From assembly GCA_934088535.1 (NCBI GenBank), contig CAKOJC010000032.1, forward strand, positions 1 through 13,793: a DNA stretch of 13,793 nucleotides, given 5' to 3'. The notes beneath the pieces were generated by a model that saw nothing but the letters and a program-made list of their open reading frames with translations, made no database searches and was not told the origin of the DNA. The translations under genes and the position numbers were made by a program. This document shows positions 6,499-13,173 of this stretch, in pieces. This DNA is from an uncultured Bacilli bacterium (GTDB lineage Bacteria; Bacillota_I; Bacilli_A; RF39; UBA660). Numbering within the stretch: the stretch's first letter is position 1; every line of letters begins with the position of its first letter.

Positions 6499-7648
6499 AA
6501 TATTTAAGTTTATTCTTAATATTATATATTCTATATTTAAATTATTTAAAACTAAAAATAGAATTACTTTTATAAGTAGACAATCAAATAGTGTTAATAT
6601 TGATTTTGTTTTACTAGGTAGAGAGATTAAAAAAGAAATGCCAGGATATGATGTAGTATATTTATGTAAGACATTAGATTCTGGTCTTCTTAATAAGATA
6701 AAATATATATTTCATATGTTTAAACAAATGTATTTTATAGCTACTAGTAAAGTTGTTATACTTGATTCTTATTGTATTATTATAAGTAATTGTAAACATA
6801 AAAAGAGTTTAACTGTTATTCAGATGTGGCATGCGATGGGTGCATTTAAGAAGTTTGGACTTAGTGTAATAAACAATAATAATGAAAGGGTTAAACATGT
6901 TGATAATAAAAAACTTGCGAGTGTTATGAATATGCATAATAATTATGATTATATATTTGCTAGTAGTCAATATTGTATAAAATTCTTTAGTGAAGCATTT
7001 GGTCAAGATGAAAATAAGTTTAGAGTATATCCACTTCCTAGATTAGATTTAATGGTAGATAAAGATAATGTTAAAAAGGTTAGTGATAAAATATATTCTA
7101 AATATCCTAAACTTAAAAATAAAAAGAAAAATATATTATATTGTCCAACTTTTAGAGATGGAGATTATGATTATAAATATATAAAAGAATTCATAGATAA
7201 TTTTAATTATAAAAAATATAACTTAATAGTTAAGTTACATCCACTTACTAAGTATACTTTTGATAATAAAGAAGCTATATTTGATAAAAGTTTTAATACT
7301 TATGAGATGGTATTTGTATCTGATAAAGTTATAAGTGATTATTCAGCTGTTATATATGAGGTAGCTATTATAGGTAAACCAATGATGTTTTATGCTTATG
7401 ATAAAAAGGATTATGTTAATGATAGGGATTTTTATTTAAAATATGATAAAGAAATGCCTGGTAAAATATGTTTAAATTTAGAAGAATTATATAATGAAAT
7501 TGATAATGATAATTATGATATGAATAAATTAAATGTTTTTAGAAAAAAATATATAAAAGAATTTGAAAAGAGTTATACAAGTGATATAATAGATTTTGTG
7601 GAATTGTGTGTGAGGAGTAAAAATGAAAAAATTAAAACAAAATATTAA
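6482..7648 (+). CDS. Second CDP-alditol glycero/ribitol-phosphotransferase (PF04464 family)
   Basis: 388 aa and of the same family as its upstream neighbour but clearly diverged. It has QMWHAMGAFK (114-123), LPRLD (185-189), CPTFRD (221-226), KLHP (251-254) and SDYSAVIYEVAIIGKP (285-300) with MMFYAYD after it. The final SRGFYY-like motif is replaced by NDRDFYL (313-319). A hydrophobic/basic N-terminal helix (1-25) suggests membrane association. The gene starts inside the end of the previous one (17-base overlap) with AGGGGA five bases before the ATG, and its own end overlaps the next gene by 26 bases, so all three are probably translated in a coupled way. A pair of such enzymes is the usual arrangement for a primer/linkage step and a chain-extending step. 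Which is which is open. Confidence 0.86.
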   Translation: MIVLIKIFKFILNIIYSIFKLFKTKNRITFISRQSNSVNIDFVLLGREIKKEMPGYDVVYLCKTLDSGLLNKIKYIFHMFKQMYFIATSKVVILDSYCIIISNCKHKKSLTVIQMWHAMGAFKKFGLSVINNNNERVKHVDNKKLASVMNMHNNYDYIFASSQYCIKFFSEAFGQDENKFRVYPLPRLDLMVDKDNVKKVSDKIYSKYPKLKNKKKNILYCPTFRDGDYDYKYIKEFIDNFNYKKYNLIVKLHPLTKYTFDNKEAIFDKSFNTYEMVFVSDKVISDYSAVIYEVAIIGKPMMFYAYDKKDYVNDRDFYLKYDKEMPGKICLNLEELYNEIDNDNYDMNKLNVFRKKYIKEFEKSYTSDIIDFVELCVRSKNEKIKTKY

Positions 7649-9740
7649 AAAGAATTGGAAGACATATTTACTTTATACATTTTTATTTGTATTCTTATTT
7701 GTTCTTACTTATTTCTTTCCTTATTCTAATGATGATTGGGCTTGGGGAAGTAAAACAGGTTTAGAGAGATTAGATATATGGTTTAAAGATTATAATGGTA
7801 GATATCTAGGTAATTTACTTGTTATATTGTTAACTAGAAGTAATATTTTTAAAACTTTATTAATGACTATTACATATTTTGGTATTGGTTATTTAATAAA
7901 GAAAATAGTTAATAAAAATAATAATGGTATTATGGTGTTCTCTATATTAATGTTATTCTTAATTAATAAATTTGTATTTAGAGAAACTATTGTTAATACT
8001 AGTGGATTTATTAATTATTCATTTAATATGTTATTAGTATTAATATTTATTGCATATATTAAGGATGCATTAAAGAAAATAGACTTTAAAGAAAAATGGT
8101 ATAATTTAGTCTTATTATTTATATTAGGTGTTTGTAGTACATTATTTATGGAACATATTACTACATATTTATTAGCATTATGTGTAGTACTTTGTATTTA
8201 TTCATATATTAGATATAAAAAGATTCCTAAAAGTTATTTAATATATTTTGCTGGTGTAATAGTTGGATCTATAATTATGTTTACTAATGGTGCTTATTTA
8301 CATGTGGTAAAGGGTGATGATTTTTATAGAACAGTAACAACTAAACAATCAATTATTGTTACGATGGCTAGAAATTATTTCAATAAAATACAAACTAATG
8401 CATTTTCGCGTAATTTAGTTATTAACTTTGTAGTTAGTGCATTTATGTTAGTTTTAAGTTATAAATTTCTTGTTAATAATAAAGTTGTTAAATGGAAAAA
8501 AGTTAGTTTACAACTATTAAATTTAGTTAGTATATTCTATAGTGTATTCTTAATGTTAGGAACTGAGTTTGATTTTAAAATAATTACTGGTAGTAGTCAT
8601 TATTTTACTGGATTTGCGACTGCATTTTATTGTTTGTCATTGTTATTAATGGTAATATTAATGTTCTTTGATAAAAGCAAATATTATAATAGAACTATTG
8701 GTTATAGATTAATATTCTATATGGTTAGTATAGTTATAATATTAGGACCATTATTAGTATTAACTCCAGTTGGACCAAGATGCAGTTTACCATCTTTAGT
8801 TATGTATATATTAATGGCTAGTGAACTTTATAACTTATTAATACAAGATAAAAGTGGATATATAACTAGAATTTTATTAGTTATACTTGTTATAGTTCTT
8901 TCATCATATTTATACATTTATCATAGTATATATGTGAGTAATAATGAAAGATATGAAATTGTTAAAAGACAAGTTGAAGCTAATATGAATCCTATTTATA
9001 TTAAAAAAACTAGATTTTATAGTTTCGTATGGAAGAATAGTCCTGTAAGTGATACATGGGATAAGAGATTTTTAGATTTTTATGGTTTTGATACTAAGGC
9101 TGATGTAAAAGTTTTAGAACCAAACGATATTAGATATAAGTTATTATTTACTGAAGACTATAAATATAAAAATCTAATGGTAGTTGCTCATCCAGATGAT
9201 GATCTATTATTTGGTGGTACTGAACTTATGAAAGATGATTATGTTGTAGTTTGTATTACTTGCGGTGTTAGTGAAACTAGGTTAAGAGAATTCAAACATA
9301 TGATGAGTTACTTTGGTGATGAATATATAACTCTTGGATATCCTGATTTAGTAGATGGTAAAAAATCAGATTGGGAAAAAGAGTATAGTTCAATTACGAG
9401 TGATCTTAATAATATAATAAAACTTAAAAATTGGGATAAGATAGTAACTCATAATCCAGAAGGAGAATATGGTCATATTCATCATAAGATGACAAGCAAA
9501 ATTGTAACAAGTTTAGTAGATGATAAATCTAATTTCTATTACTTTAATAAAACTTATAGTAAAAAATATTATATTGAAAATAATGTACCTAAAACATTAG
9601 ATGAAGAAACTTGTAAGAAAAAGAAAAAATTATTTGATAAGTATTACAAATCACAAGTTAATTTAAAAGTTAGACATTTAAGTGATTATGAAAAAGTAAC
9701 ACCTTATAGTGAATGGATGGAAAACTTTTCAAATCAATAA
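7623..9740 (+). CDS. Polytopic GT-C-like membrane protein fused to a PIG-L/LmbE-type de-N-acetylase
   Basis: 705 aa, last gene of the tarIJ operon. Residues 1-435 contain about 12-13 hydrophobic segments. Directly after the first lies PYSNDDW (33-39), then DYNGRYLGN (56-64), and GPR (384-386) sits near the last segments. The acidic pair in the first outer loop and the NGR motif resemble DUF6056/GtrII-like proteins and polyprenyl-phosphate-sugar-using GT-C glycosyltransferases. Residues about 436-510 form a hydrophilic linker. Residues about 515-705 are a PIG-L/LmbE domain: VVAHPDDDLLFGG (520-532) with zinc-binding H523 and D526 and probable base D525, then THNPEGEYGHIHHK (609-622) supplying the third ligand among H618-H621. 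The key residues are intact. If the linker is outside, as in related membrane proteins, both domains act on the outer membrane face. The expected role is adding an amino sugar to, or deacetylating a GlcNAc on, teichoic acid or its lipid-linked unit; the substrate is inferred. GAGGAG lies five bases before the ATG. Confidence 0.82.
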   Translation: MKKLKQNIKKNWKTYLLYTFLFVFLFVLTYFFPYSNDDWAWGSKTGLERLDIWFKDYNGRYLGNLLVILLTRSNIFKTLLMTITYFGIGYLIKKIVNKNNNGIMVFSILMLFLINKFVFRETIVNTSGFINYSFNMLLVLIFIAYIKDALKKIDFKEKWYNLVLLFILGVCSTLFMEHITTYLLALCVVLCIYSYIRYKKIPKSYLIYFAGVIVGSIIMFTNGAYLHVVKGDDFYRTVTTKQSIIVTMARNYFNKIQTNAFSRNLVINFVVSAFMLVLSYKFLVNNKVVKWKKVSLQLLNLVSIFYSVFLMLGTEFDFKIITGSSHYFTGFATAFYCLSLLLMVILMFFDKSKYYNRTIGYRLIFYMVSIVIILGPLLVLTPVGPRCSLPSLVMYILMASELYNLLIQDKSGYITRILLVILVIVLSSYLYIYHSIYVSNNERYEIVKRQVEANMNPIYIKKTRFYSFVWKNSPVSDTWDKRFLDFYGFDTKADVKVLEPNDIRYKLLFTEDYKYKNLMVVAHPDDDLLFGGTELMKDDYVVVCITCGVSETRLREFKHMMSYFGDEYITLGYPDLVDGKKSDWEKEYSSITSDLNNIIKLKNWDKIVTHNPEGEYGHIHHKMTSKIVTSLVDDKSNFYYFNKTYSKKYYIENNVPKTLDEETCKKKKKLFDKYYKSQVNLKVRHLSDYEKVTPYSEWMENFSNQ

Positions 9741-9745
9741 ATATG

Positions 9746-9780
9746 AAATGATTATTAGTCTTACTAGTAATCATTTTTTA
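9746..9780 (+). terminator. Terminator of the tarIJ operon
   Basis: Thirteen-pair stem (9746-9758 with 9764-9776, one G-U pair) with a five-base loop and six T at 9774-9779. It lies six bases after the stop of the fusion gene and is the strongest hairpin in the window. It separates the biosynthetic operon from the exporter genes. Confidence 0.9.
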
Positions 9781-9800
9781 TGGCTTTTATTCTATAAATA

Positions 9801-9809
9801 TGGTAAAAT
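9801..9809 (+). promoter_or_regulatory. Possible extended -10 of the tagGH operon
   Basis: TGGTAAAAT is a five-of-six -10 with TGn extension, 18 bases before the start codon at 9828. The -35 region is poor (TGGCTT at 17 bases). Some promoter is expected here because a strong terminator lies just upstream. Confidence 0.35.
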
Positions 9810-9827
9810 TGATATACGAGGAGTTAT

Positions 9828-10616
9828 ATGAAAAGATTTATAAATGATTTAAAGAAGTATAAGAATTATATATTATATGCAACATGGGCTGAACTTAAAA
9901 CAGAAGTTATTAATTCATATTTAGGGTTCTTATGGATGATATTAGAACCATTAGCATTTATGCTTATATATACATTTATTGCTAATATTGTATTTAAATC
10001 TCATGTTCAATATTTTCCAGTATTTGTATTTATTGGTTTATCTATATGGAATTTCTTTAATAAGATGGTTACGTGTAGTGTAAAATTAGTTTCTAGTAAT
10101 AGAGATACAGTTACAAAAGTATATATACCTAAGTTTGTGTTAATTCTTATTAAGATGGGTGTTAATGCATTTAAGATGGCAGTATCATTCTTATTAGTAG
10201 CAATATTTATGGGTATTTATAAAGTACCAATTACTTGGAATGTATTATGGTTTATACCTATAATTATAACAGTACTTGTGTTTACTTTTGGAGTTTGTAC
10301 TATAGTTATGCATTTAGGTGTATTTGCAGAAGATTTAACTAACTTAGTAAATATAGCACTTAGATTAATATTCTATATGACAGGTGTGTTCTATGATATT
10401 AGTACTAGAATACATAATGTTGTTTATAGAACAATATTATTAGATTTAAATCCTATAGCTAACTTTATTTATAATATGAGAAATGTGCTTATATATAAGA
10501 GTGCTCCAGTTGGAATGTGGACATTAGTATGGTTTTTAGTAGGTATATTGATATGTATGCTTGGTATTAATACGATATATAAATATGAAAATACATATGT
10601 AAAGGTGATGAAATAA
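9828..10616 (+). CDS. tagG: Teichoic acid ABC exporter, permease subunit (ABC-2 type)
   Basis: Forms the membrane channel that, with TagH, moves undecaprenyl-linked teichoic acid from the inner to the outer membrane face. The 262-aa protein has an amphipathic basic N-terminus, then YLGFLWMILEPL (31-42), which is characteristic of polysaccharide ABC-2 permeases, PVFVFIGLSIWNFF (64-77), KVYIPK (97-102), a hydrophobic hairpin around 112-160, GVFYDIS (186-192), LNPIANFI (207-214) and a terminal ENTYVKVM. About six transmembrane segments are visible. GAGGAG lies four bases before the ATG. It overlaps tagH by one base (TAATG). The family also exports O antigens and capsules; the adjacent tar genes are the reason for naming teichoic acid as cargo. 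Confidence 0.9.
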   Translation: MKRFINDLKKYKNYILYATWAELKTEVINSYLGFLWMILEPLAFMLIYTFIANIVFKSHVQYFPVFVFIGLSIWNFFNKMVTCSVKLVSSNRDTVTKVYIPKFVLILIKMGVNAFKMAVSFLLVAIFMGIYKVPITWNVLWFIPIIITVLVFTFGVCTIVMHLGVFAEDLTNLVNIALRLIFYMTGVFYDISTRIHNVVYRTILLDLNPIANFIYNMRNVLIYKSAPVGMWTLVWFLVGILICMLGINTIYKYENTYVKVMK

Positions 10617-11356
10617 TGAAGAAAGAAGAAATGGCTATAACTGTAAAAGATTTACACGTGTATTATAGAGATATGAATAGATTCTCTTTGAAAAAGGGAG
10701 GATTAAAAAATAGAGGAACTGGTAAAATATTTAAAGCAGTAAAAGGTGTATCATTTGAAGTACCAAAGGGACAAATACTTGGTATATGTGGTAAGAATGG
10801 TAGTGGAAAAAGTACTTTATTAAGAGCAATTTCTGGTATATTCTCACCAGATTCTGGAAGCATTAATTTACATGGCAATAGTATTTCATTATTGTCAATT
10901 GGAGTAGGTTTTCAAAAACAATTAACTGGATATGAAAATATATTTTTATCAGGTATGTTACTCGGATACTCTAAGGAACAAATAGAAGAAAAAATTGATG
11001 ATATTATAGAATTCTCAGAACTAGGAGATTTTATATATAGACCTGTTAGAAGTTATAGTTCAGGTATGCATTCAAAATTAGCGTTTTCTATAACGGCTAT
11101 ACTTGAAACAGATATTATGCTTATAGATGAAGTTCTTAGTGTAGGTGATATTCATTTTAAAGAAAAAAGTTATAATAAGATGAAAGAACTTATAAGTAAT
11201 GATGATAGAACCGTTGTAATAGTTTCGCATAATAGCAATACTATTAAAGAACTTTGCAATAAAGTAATATGGCTTCATGAAGGATTAATAAAAGATCAAG
11301 GTGATCCTAAAGTTATAATGGATAAGTATGAAGCATTTATGAAAAATGAAGGGTAA
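10616..11356 (+). CDS. tagH: Teichoic acid ABC exporter, ATP-binding subunit
   Basis: ATPase that drives teichoic acid flipping through TagG. The 246-aa protein has Walker A GKNGSGKS (59-66), the Q-loop region GFQKQLTG (98-105), the signature YSSGM (147-151), Walker B IMLIDE (167-172), the D-loop SVGD (175-178) and the H-loop histidine H205 (VIVSHN). An N-terminal stretch of about 20 residues (YRDMNRFSLKKGG region) before the core sheet is typical of the TagH/Wzt/KpsT subfamily. There is no long C-terminal extension, unlike Bacillus subtilis TagH, so it matches the short staphylococcal-type TarH. GGTGA seven bases before the ATG and the one-base overlap with tagG indicate coupled translation in a two-gene operon. 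Confidence 0.93.
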   Translation: MKKEEMAITVKDLHVYYRDMNRFSLKKGGLKNRGTGKIFKAVKGVSFEVPKGQILGICGKNGSGKSTLLRAISGIFSPDSGSINLHGNSISLLSIGVGFQKQLTGYENIFLSGMLLGYSKEQIEEKIDDIIEFSELGDFIYRPVRSYSSGMHSKLAFSITAILETDIMLIDEVLSVGDIHFKEKSYNKMKELISNDDRTVVIVSHNSNTIKELCNKVIWLHEGLIKDQGDPKVIMDKYEAFMKNEG

Positions 11357-11360
11357 ACAA

Positions 11361-11389
11361 AAATAACTTAAAATTTAAGTTATTTTTTT
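11361..11389. terminator. Bidirectional terminator between tagH and the convergent gene
   Basis: A 12-bp inverted repeat (11361-11372 with 11374-11385) with T-rich tails on both strands sits five bases after the tagH stop and about 14 bases beyond the stop of the minus-strand gene at 11403. The very short formal centre means that in RNA the innermost pairs would open to form the loop. It can serve both converging transcripts. Confidence 0.75.
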
Positions 11390-11402
11390 ATGTAAGAATT
11401 TT

Positions 11403-11957
11403 CTAAATTCTATCTTTTCTTTTTAATCTTAATGTTCCTGTAAATGTTCCTTTGTATGGTTTACCATCAAGTGTCCCACTTAATTGTGCAGTTCCATCAT
11501 ATATGTCTTCTGATTCTTCTTTAGTTGGTTGTTTTACTTTTTCTTTATTTAGTTCTTTAAAATAATTTTTTGCTTTCAAAGCATAATTGTTTTGGTGAAT
11601 ATATTCATCAAATTTTTCTTTAGTAACTTTTCTTACGCCTAAATTAGAAGGGTAGTCTGTAGTTAGCTTCTCACCAGTTACTAATTCGGTTACTTCAATT
11701 TCATTTCCAGTACATGCTATATAATAAGGTATTAAGGATATATCATATATTACTTGAGTCATTTCATTATGCTTAGCTAGTTTATTTTCATCTAAAGGTG
11801 AAAACATACTTCCACTATATATAATTTCTATTCTTTTACATTCTCTTTCATATAGGTATGGAAGTTGTTCTTGTAATAACCCTAATAAATCTTTACCATT
11901 ATAATAAATAAGATTATCGTAAACTGGTATTAAAAAATATTTAGTTGTTTTTTTTAT
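11403..11957 (-). CDS. Unknown protein with an apparent ATA start codon
   Basis: An ATG-only reading would begin at 11807 (134 aa), but the frame stays open to 11957 and the extension reads like protein (KYFLIPVYDNLIYYNG, then LLGLLQEQLPYLYE), giving 184 aa. At the upstream end sits a near-ideal AAAGGAG (11963-11969), a five-base spacer, then ATA-AAA-AAA-ACA where ATG would be expected; no ATG, GTG or TTG occurs in frame before 11807. A strong promoter lies just ahead. Either the gene uses AUA, or its start was lost by one base change, or translation begins inside at 11807 behind a weak GGAAG. The product is soluble and mostly charged, with no signal peptide, one lysine/glutamate-rich linker (residues about 135-160) and a small beta-rich end (AQLSGTLDGKPYKGTFTGTL). 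No family recognised. It is convergent with tagH. Confidence 0.65.
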   Translation of the reverse strand: MKKTTKYFLIPVYDNLIYYNGKDLLGLLQEQLPYLYERECKRIEIIYSGSMFSPLDENKLAKHNEMTQVIYDISLIPYYIACTGNEIEVTELVTGEKLTTDYPSNLGVRKVTKEKFDEYIHQNNYALKAKNYFKELNKEKVKQPTKEESEDIYDGTAQLSGTLDGKPYKGTFTGTLRLKRKDRI

Positions 11958-11962
11958 ATAAT

Positions 11963-11969
11963 CTCCTTT
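11963..11969 (-). promoter_or_regulatory. Ribosome binding site ahead of an ATA codon
   Basis: AAAGGAG followed by a five-base spacer and ATA at 11957-11955. It has the same sequence and spacing class as the sites of neighbouring genes, which argues that initiation was, or still is, meant to occur at this codon rather than 150 bases downstream. Confidence 0.65.
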
Positions 11970-11979
11970 GCATCCTCAT

Positions 11980-12008
11980 ATTATAGCAAAGCATGTTATA
12001 GTTGTAAA
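11980..12008 (-). promoter_or_regulatory. Promoter of the ATA-start gene
   Basis: TTTACA (five of six -35 bases, 12008-12003) is followed after exactly 17 bases by TATAAT (11985-11980), preceded by TGC. This is the closest match to a consensus promoter in the window. Transcription would begin near 11973, only a few bases before the ribosome binding site. Confidence 0.7.
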
Positions 12009-12021
12009 CTAATGTAAAATC

Positions 12022-12042
12022 AATTGTTAATAAATTGTTAAT
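12022..12042 (+). repeat. Tandem 10-bp direct repeat in the divergent promoter region
   Basis: AATTGTTAAT occurs at 12022-12031 and again at 12033-12042, an 11-base period of about one helical turn. The first copy contains the -35 (TTGTTA) of the rightward promoter and the second fills the spacer. The position would suit an operator for a regulator binding one face of the DNA, though low sequence complexity makes chance possible. Confidence 0.5.
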
Positions 12043-12052
12043 TTACTATAAT
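12024..12052 (+). promoter_or_regulatory. Promoter of the reductase-family flavoprotein gene
   Basis: TTGTTA (four of six) is followed after 17 bases by TATAAT at 12047-12052. It is back to back with the leftward promoter at 11980-12008, with 15 bases between the two -35 elements. The leader to the ATG at 12073 would be about 13-15 bases and contains the ribosome binding site. Confidence 0.6.
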
Positions 12053-12072
12053 ATAAGGAAATGGAGAAATAT

Positions 12073-13122
12073 ATGTATGATGTAGTTATTATTGGCGCTG
12101 GACCTGCAGGTAGTACACTTGCTAGACAGATTGCTAAAACAAATAAAAAGATATTAATAATTGATGCAGAAAATAAAAAAAATAAAAAACCATGTGGTGG
12201 TTTATTAGCACCTGATGCTCAAAAAGAACTAGCACATTATGATTTAGTAATTCCTAAGGATGTATTAGTAAGTCCTCAAATATTTTCAGTTAAAACTATT
12301 GATTTAGTAAGTAAACAAATTAAGTATTATCAAAGATATTATTTAAATATGGATAGATATAAGTTTGATAAATATTTAGTATCTTTAATACCAAAAAATG
12401 TTAAAAAAATAAATGGTAGAGTTGTTAAAATAGAAAAACATGAAGAATATGTTATTGAAATATTAGAAAGAAATAAAAAAGAAACAGTAAAATCTAAAAT
12501 AATAATAGGCGCTGATGGATGTAATTCTATAGTTAGAAGAACGTTCTATAAAAATAATATTATGAAATATATGGCTATACAAGAATGGTATAAATGTAAC
12601 GACTCAAGTAATTCTTTTTATTCATGTATATTTGATAAAACCACAAGTGATAGTTGCTCATGGTTAATACATAAAGATGAATATTTGATATATGGTGGGG
12701 CCTTTGATATAAAGAATTCTAAAGAAAAGTTTTTAGAACAAAGAAATAGATTATCGAAATTTCTTGATATTGATCTAAGTAAACCAGTGAAAAAGGAAGC
12801 GTGTCTTGTTTATAGGCCTAAAAAATTTAGTGATTTTATAACTGGTAAGGATGGAGCATATTTAATAGGTGAAGCTGCTGGATTTATAAGTGCCAGTTCT
12901 TTTGAAGGGATAAGTAGTGCTATTAAAAGTGCATCTATTTTATCTGAAATAATAAATGAAAATAATAATATAAAAAAAATAACTAAGGTATATAGAGTTA
13001 AAACTATTAAACTTAAAATAAAACTTAGAATTAAAGTTATTAAAAGATGGTTTATGTATACAAGTATTGTTAGAAATATAATTATGAAACTTGGTATAGA
13101 TACAATCAAAATAAATAAATAG
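12073..13122 (+). CDS. Geranylgeranyl-reductase-family FAD-dependent oxidoreductase
   Basis: A flavoprotein of the GGR/FixC-like group, whose known members reduce isoprenoid chains; the substrate here is unknown. The 349-aa protein begins MYDVVIIGAGPAGSTLA with the FAD-binding motif GAGPAG (8-13). It has the GGR-type KPCGGLL (39-45), a central YLNMDRYKFDKYL (90-102), the second FAD motif IGADGCNS (145-152) and LIGEAAGFISASSFEGI (264-280), which contacts the flavin. The C-terminal 50 residues are very basic and hydrophobic, suggesting membrane contact. The ATG at 12073 is preferred over the in-frame ATG at 12061, since GGAG six bases before it is overlapped by the earlier codon and the FAD fold starts at once. 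It is divergent from the ATA-start gene, and a HAD phosphatase follows 51 bases on. A polyprenyl or lipid substrate fits the neighbourhood but is inference. Confidence 0.85.
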   Translation: MYDVVIIGAGPAGSTLARQIAKTNKKILIIDAENKKNKKPCGGLLAPDAQKELAHYDLVIPKDVLVSPQIFSVKTIDLVSKQIKYYQRYYLNMDRYKFDKYLVSLIPKNVKKINGRVVKIEKHEEYVIEILERNKKETVKSKIIIGADGCNSIVRRTFYKNNIMKYMAIQEWYKCNDSSNSFYSCIFDKTTSDSCSWLIHKDEYLIYGGAFDIKNSKEKFLEQRNRLSKFLDIDLSKPVKKEACLVYRPKKFSDFITGKDGAYLIGEAAGFISASSFEGISSAIKSASILSEIINENNNIKKITKVYRVKTIKLKIKLRIKVIKRWFMYTSIVRNIIMKLGIDTIKINK

Positions 13123-13136
13123 ATTTATTTTTTATA
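13113..13136 (+). terminator. Weak AT-only hairpin after the flavoprotein gene
   Basis: Seven A-T pairs (13113-13119 with 13124-13130) around the stop codon, followed by T-rich sequence. Being entirely A-T and overlapping the stop, it would terminate poorly, so the HAD gene downstream may be reached by read-through. Confidence 0.35.
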
Positions 13137-13143
13137 TAAAATT

Positions 13144-13152
13144 TGATAAAAT
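13144..13152 (+). promoter_or_regulatory. Possible extended -10 ahead of the HAD gene
   Basis: TGATAAAAT matches the TGn-TAAAAT form seen for the gene at 146-1228, but no good -35 is present (TTTATT at 17 bases). The ribosome binding site GGTGA (13159-13163) follows directly. Weak support only. Confidence 0.3.
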
Positions 13153-13173
13153 AAGTTAGGTGATAAAATAAAT

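Noticed and set aside
12061..12072. ATG at 12061 as the start of the flavoprotein
   Set aside because: The only upstream AAGGA is one base away, while GGAG inside these codons is six bases before the ATG at 12073, where the FAD-binding fold begins.
12810..13109. Hydrophobic 99-aa minus-strand frame as a small membrane protein
   Set aside because: It lies antisense to the conserved flavin-binding and C-terminal part of the flavoprotein; its hydrophobicity is the complement of a lysine-rich coding strand.
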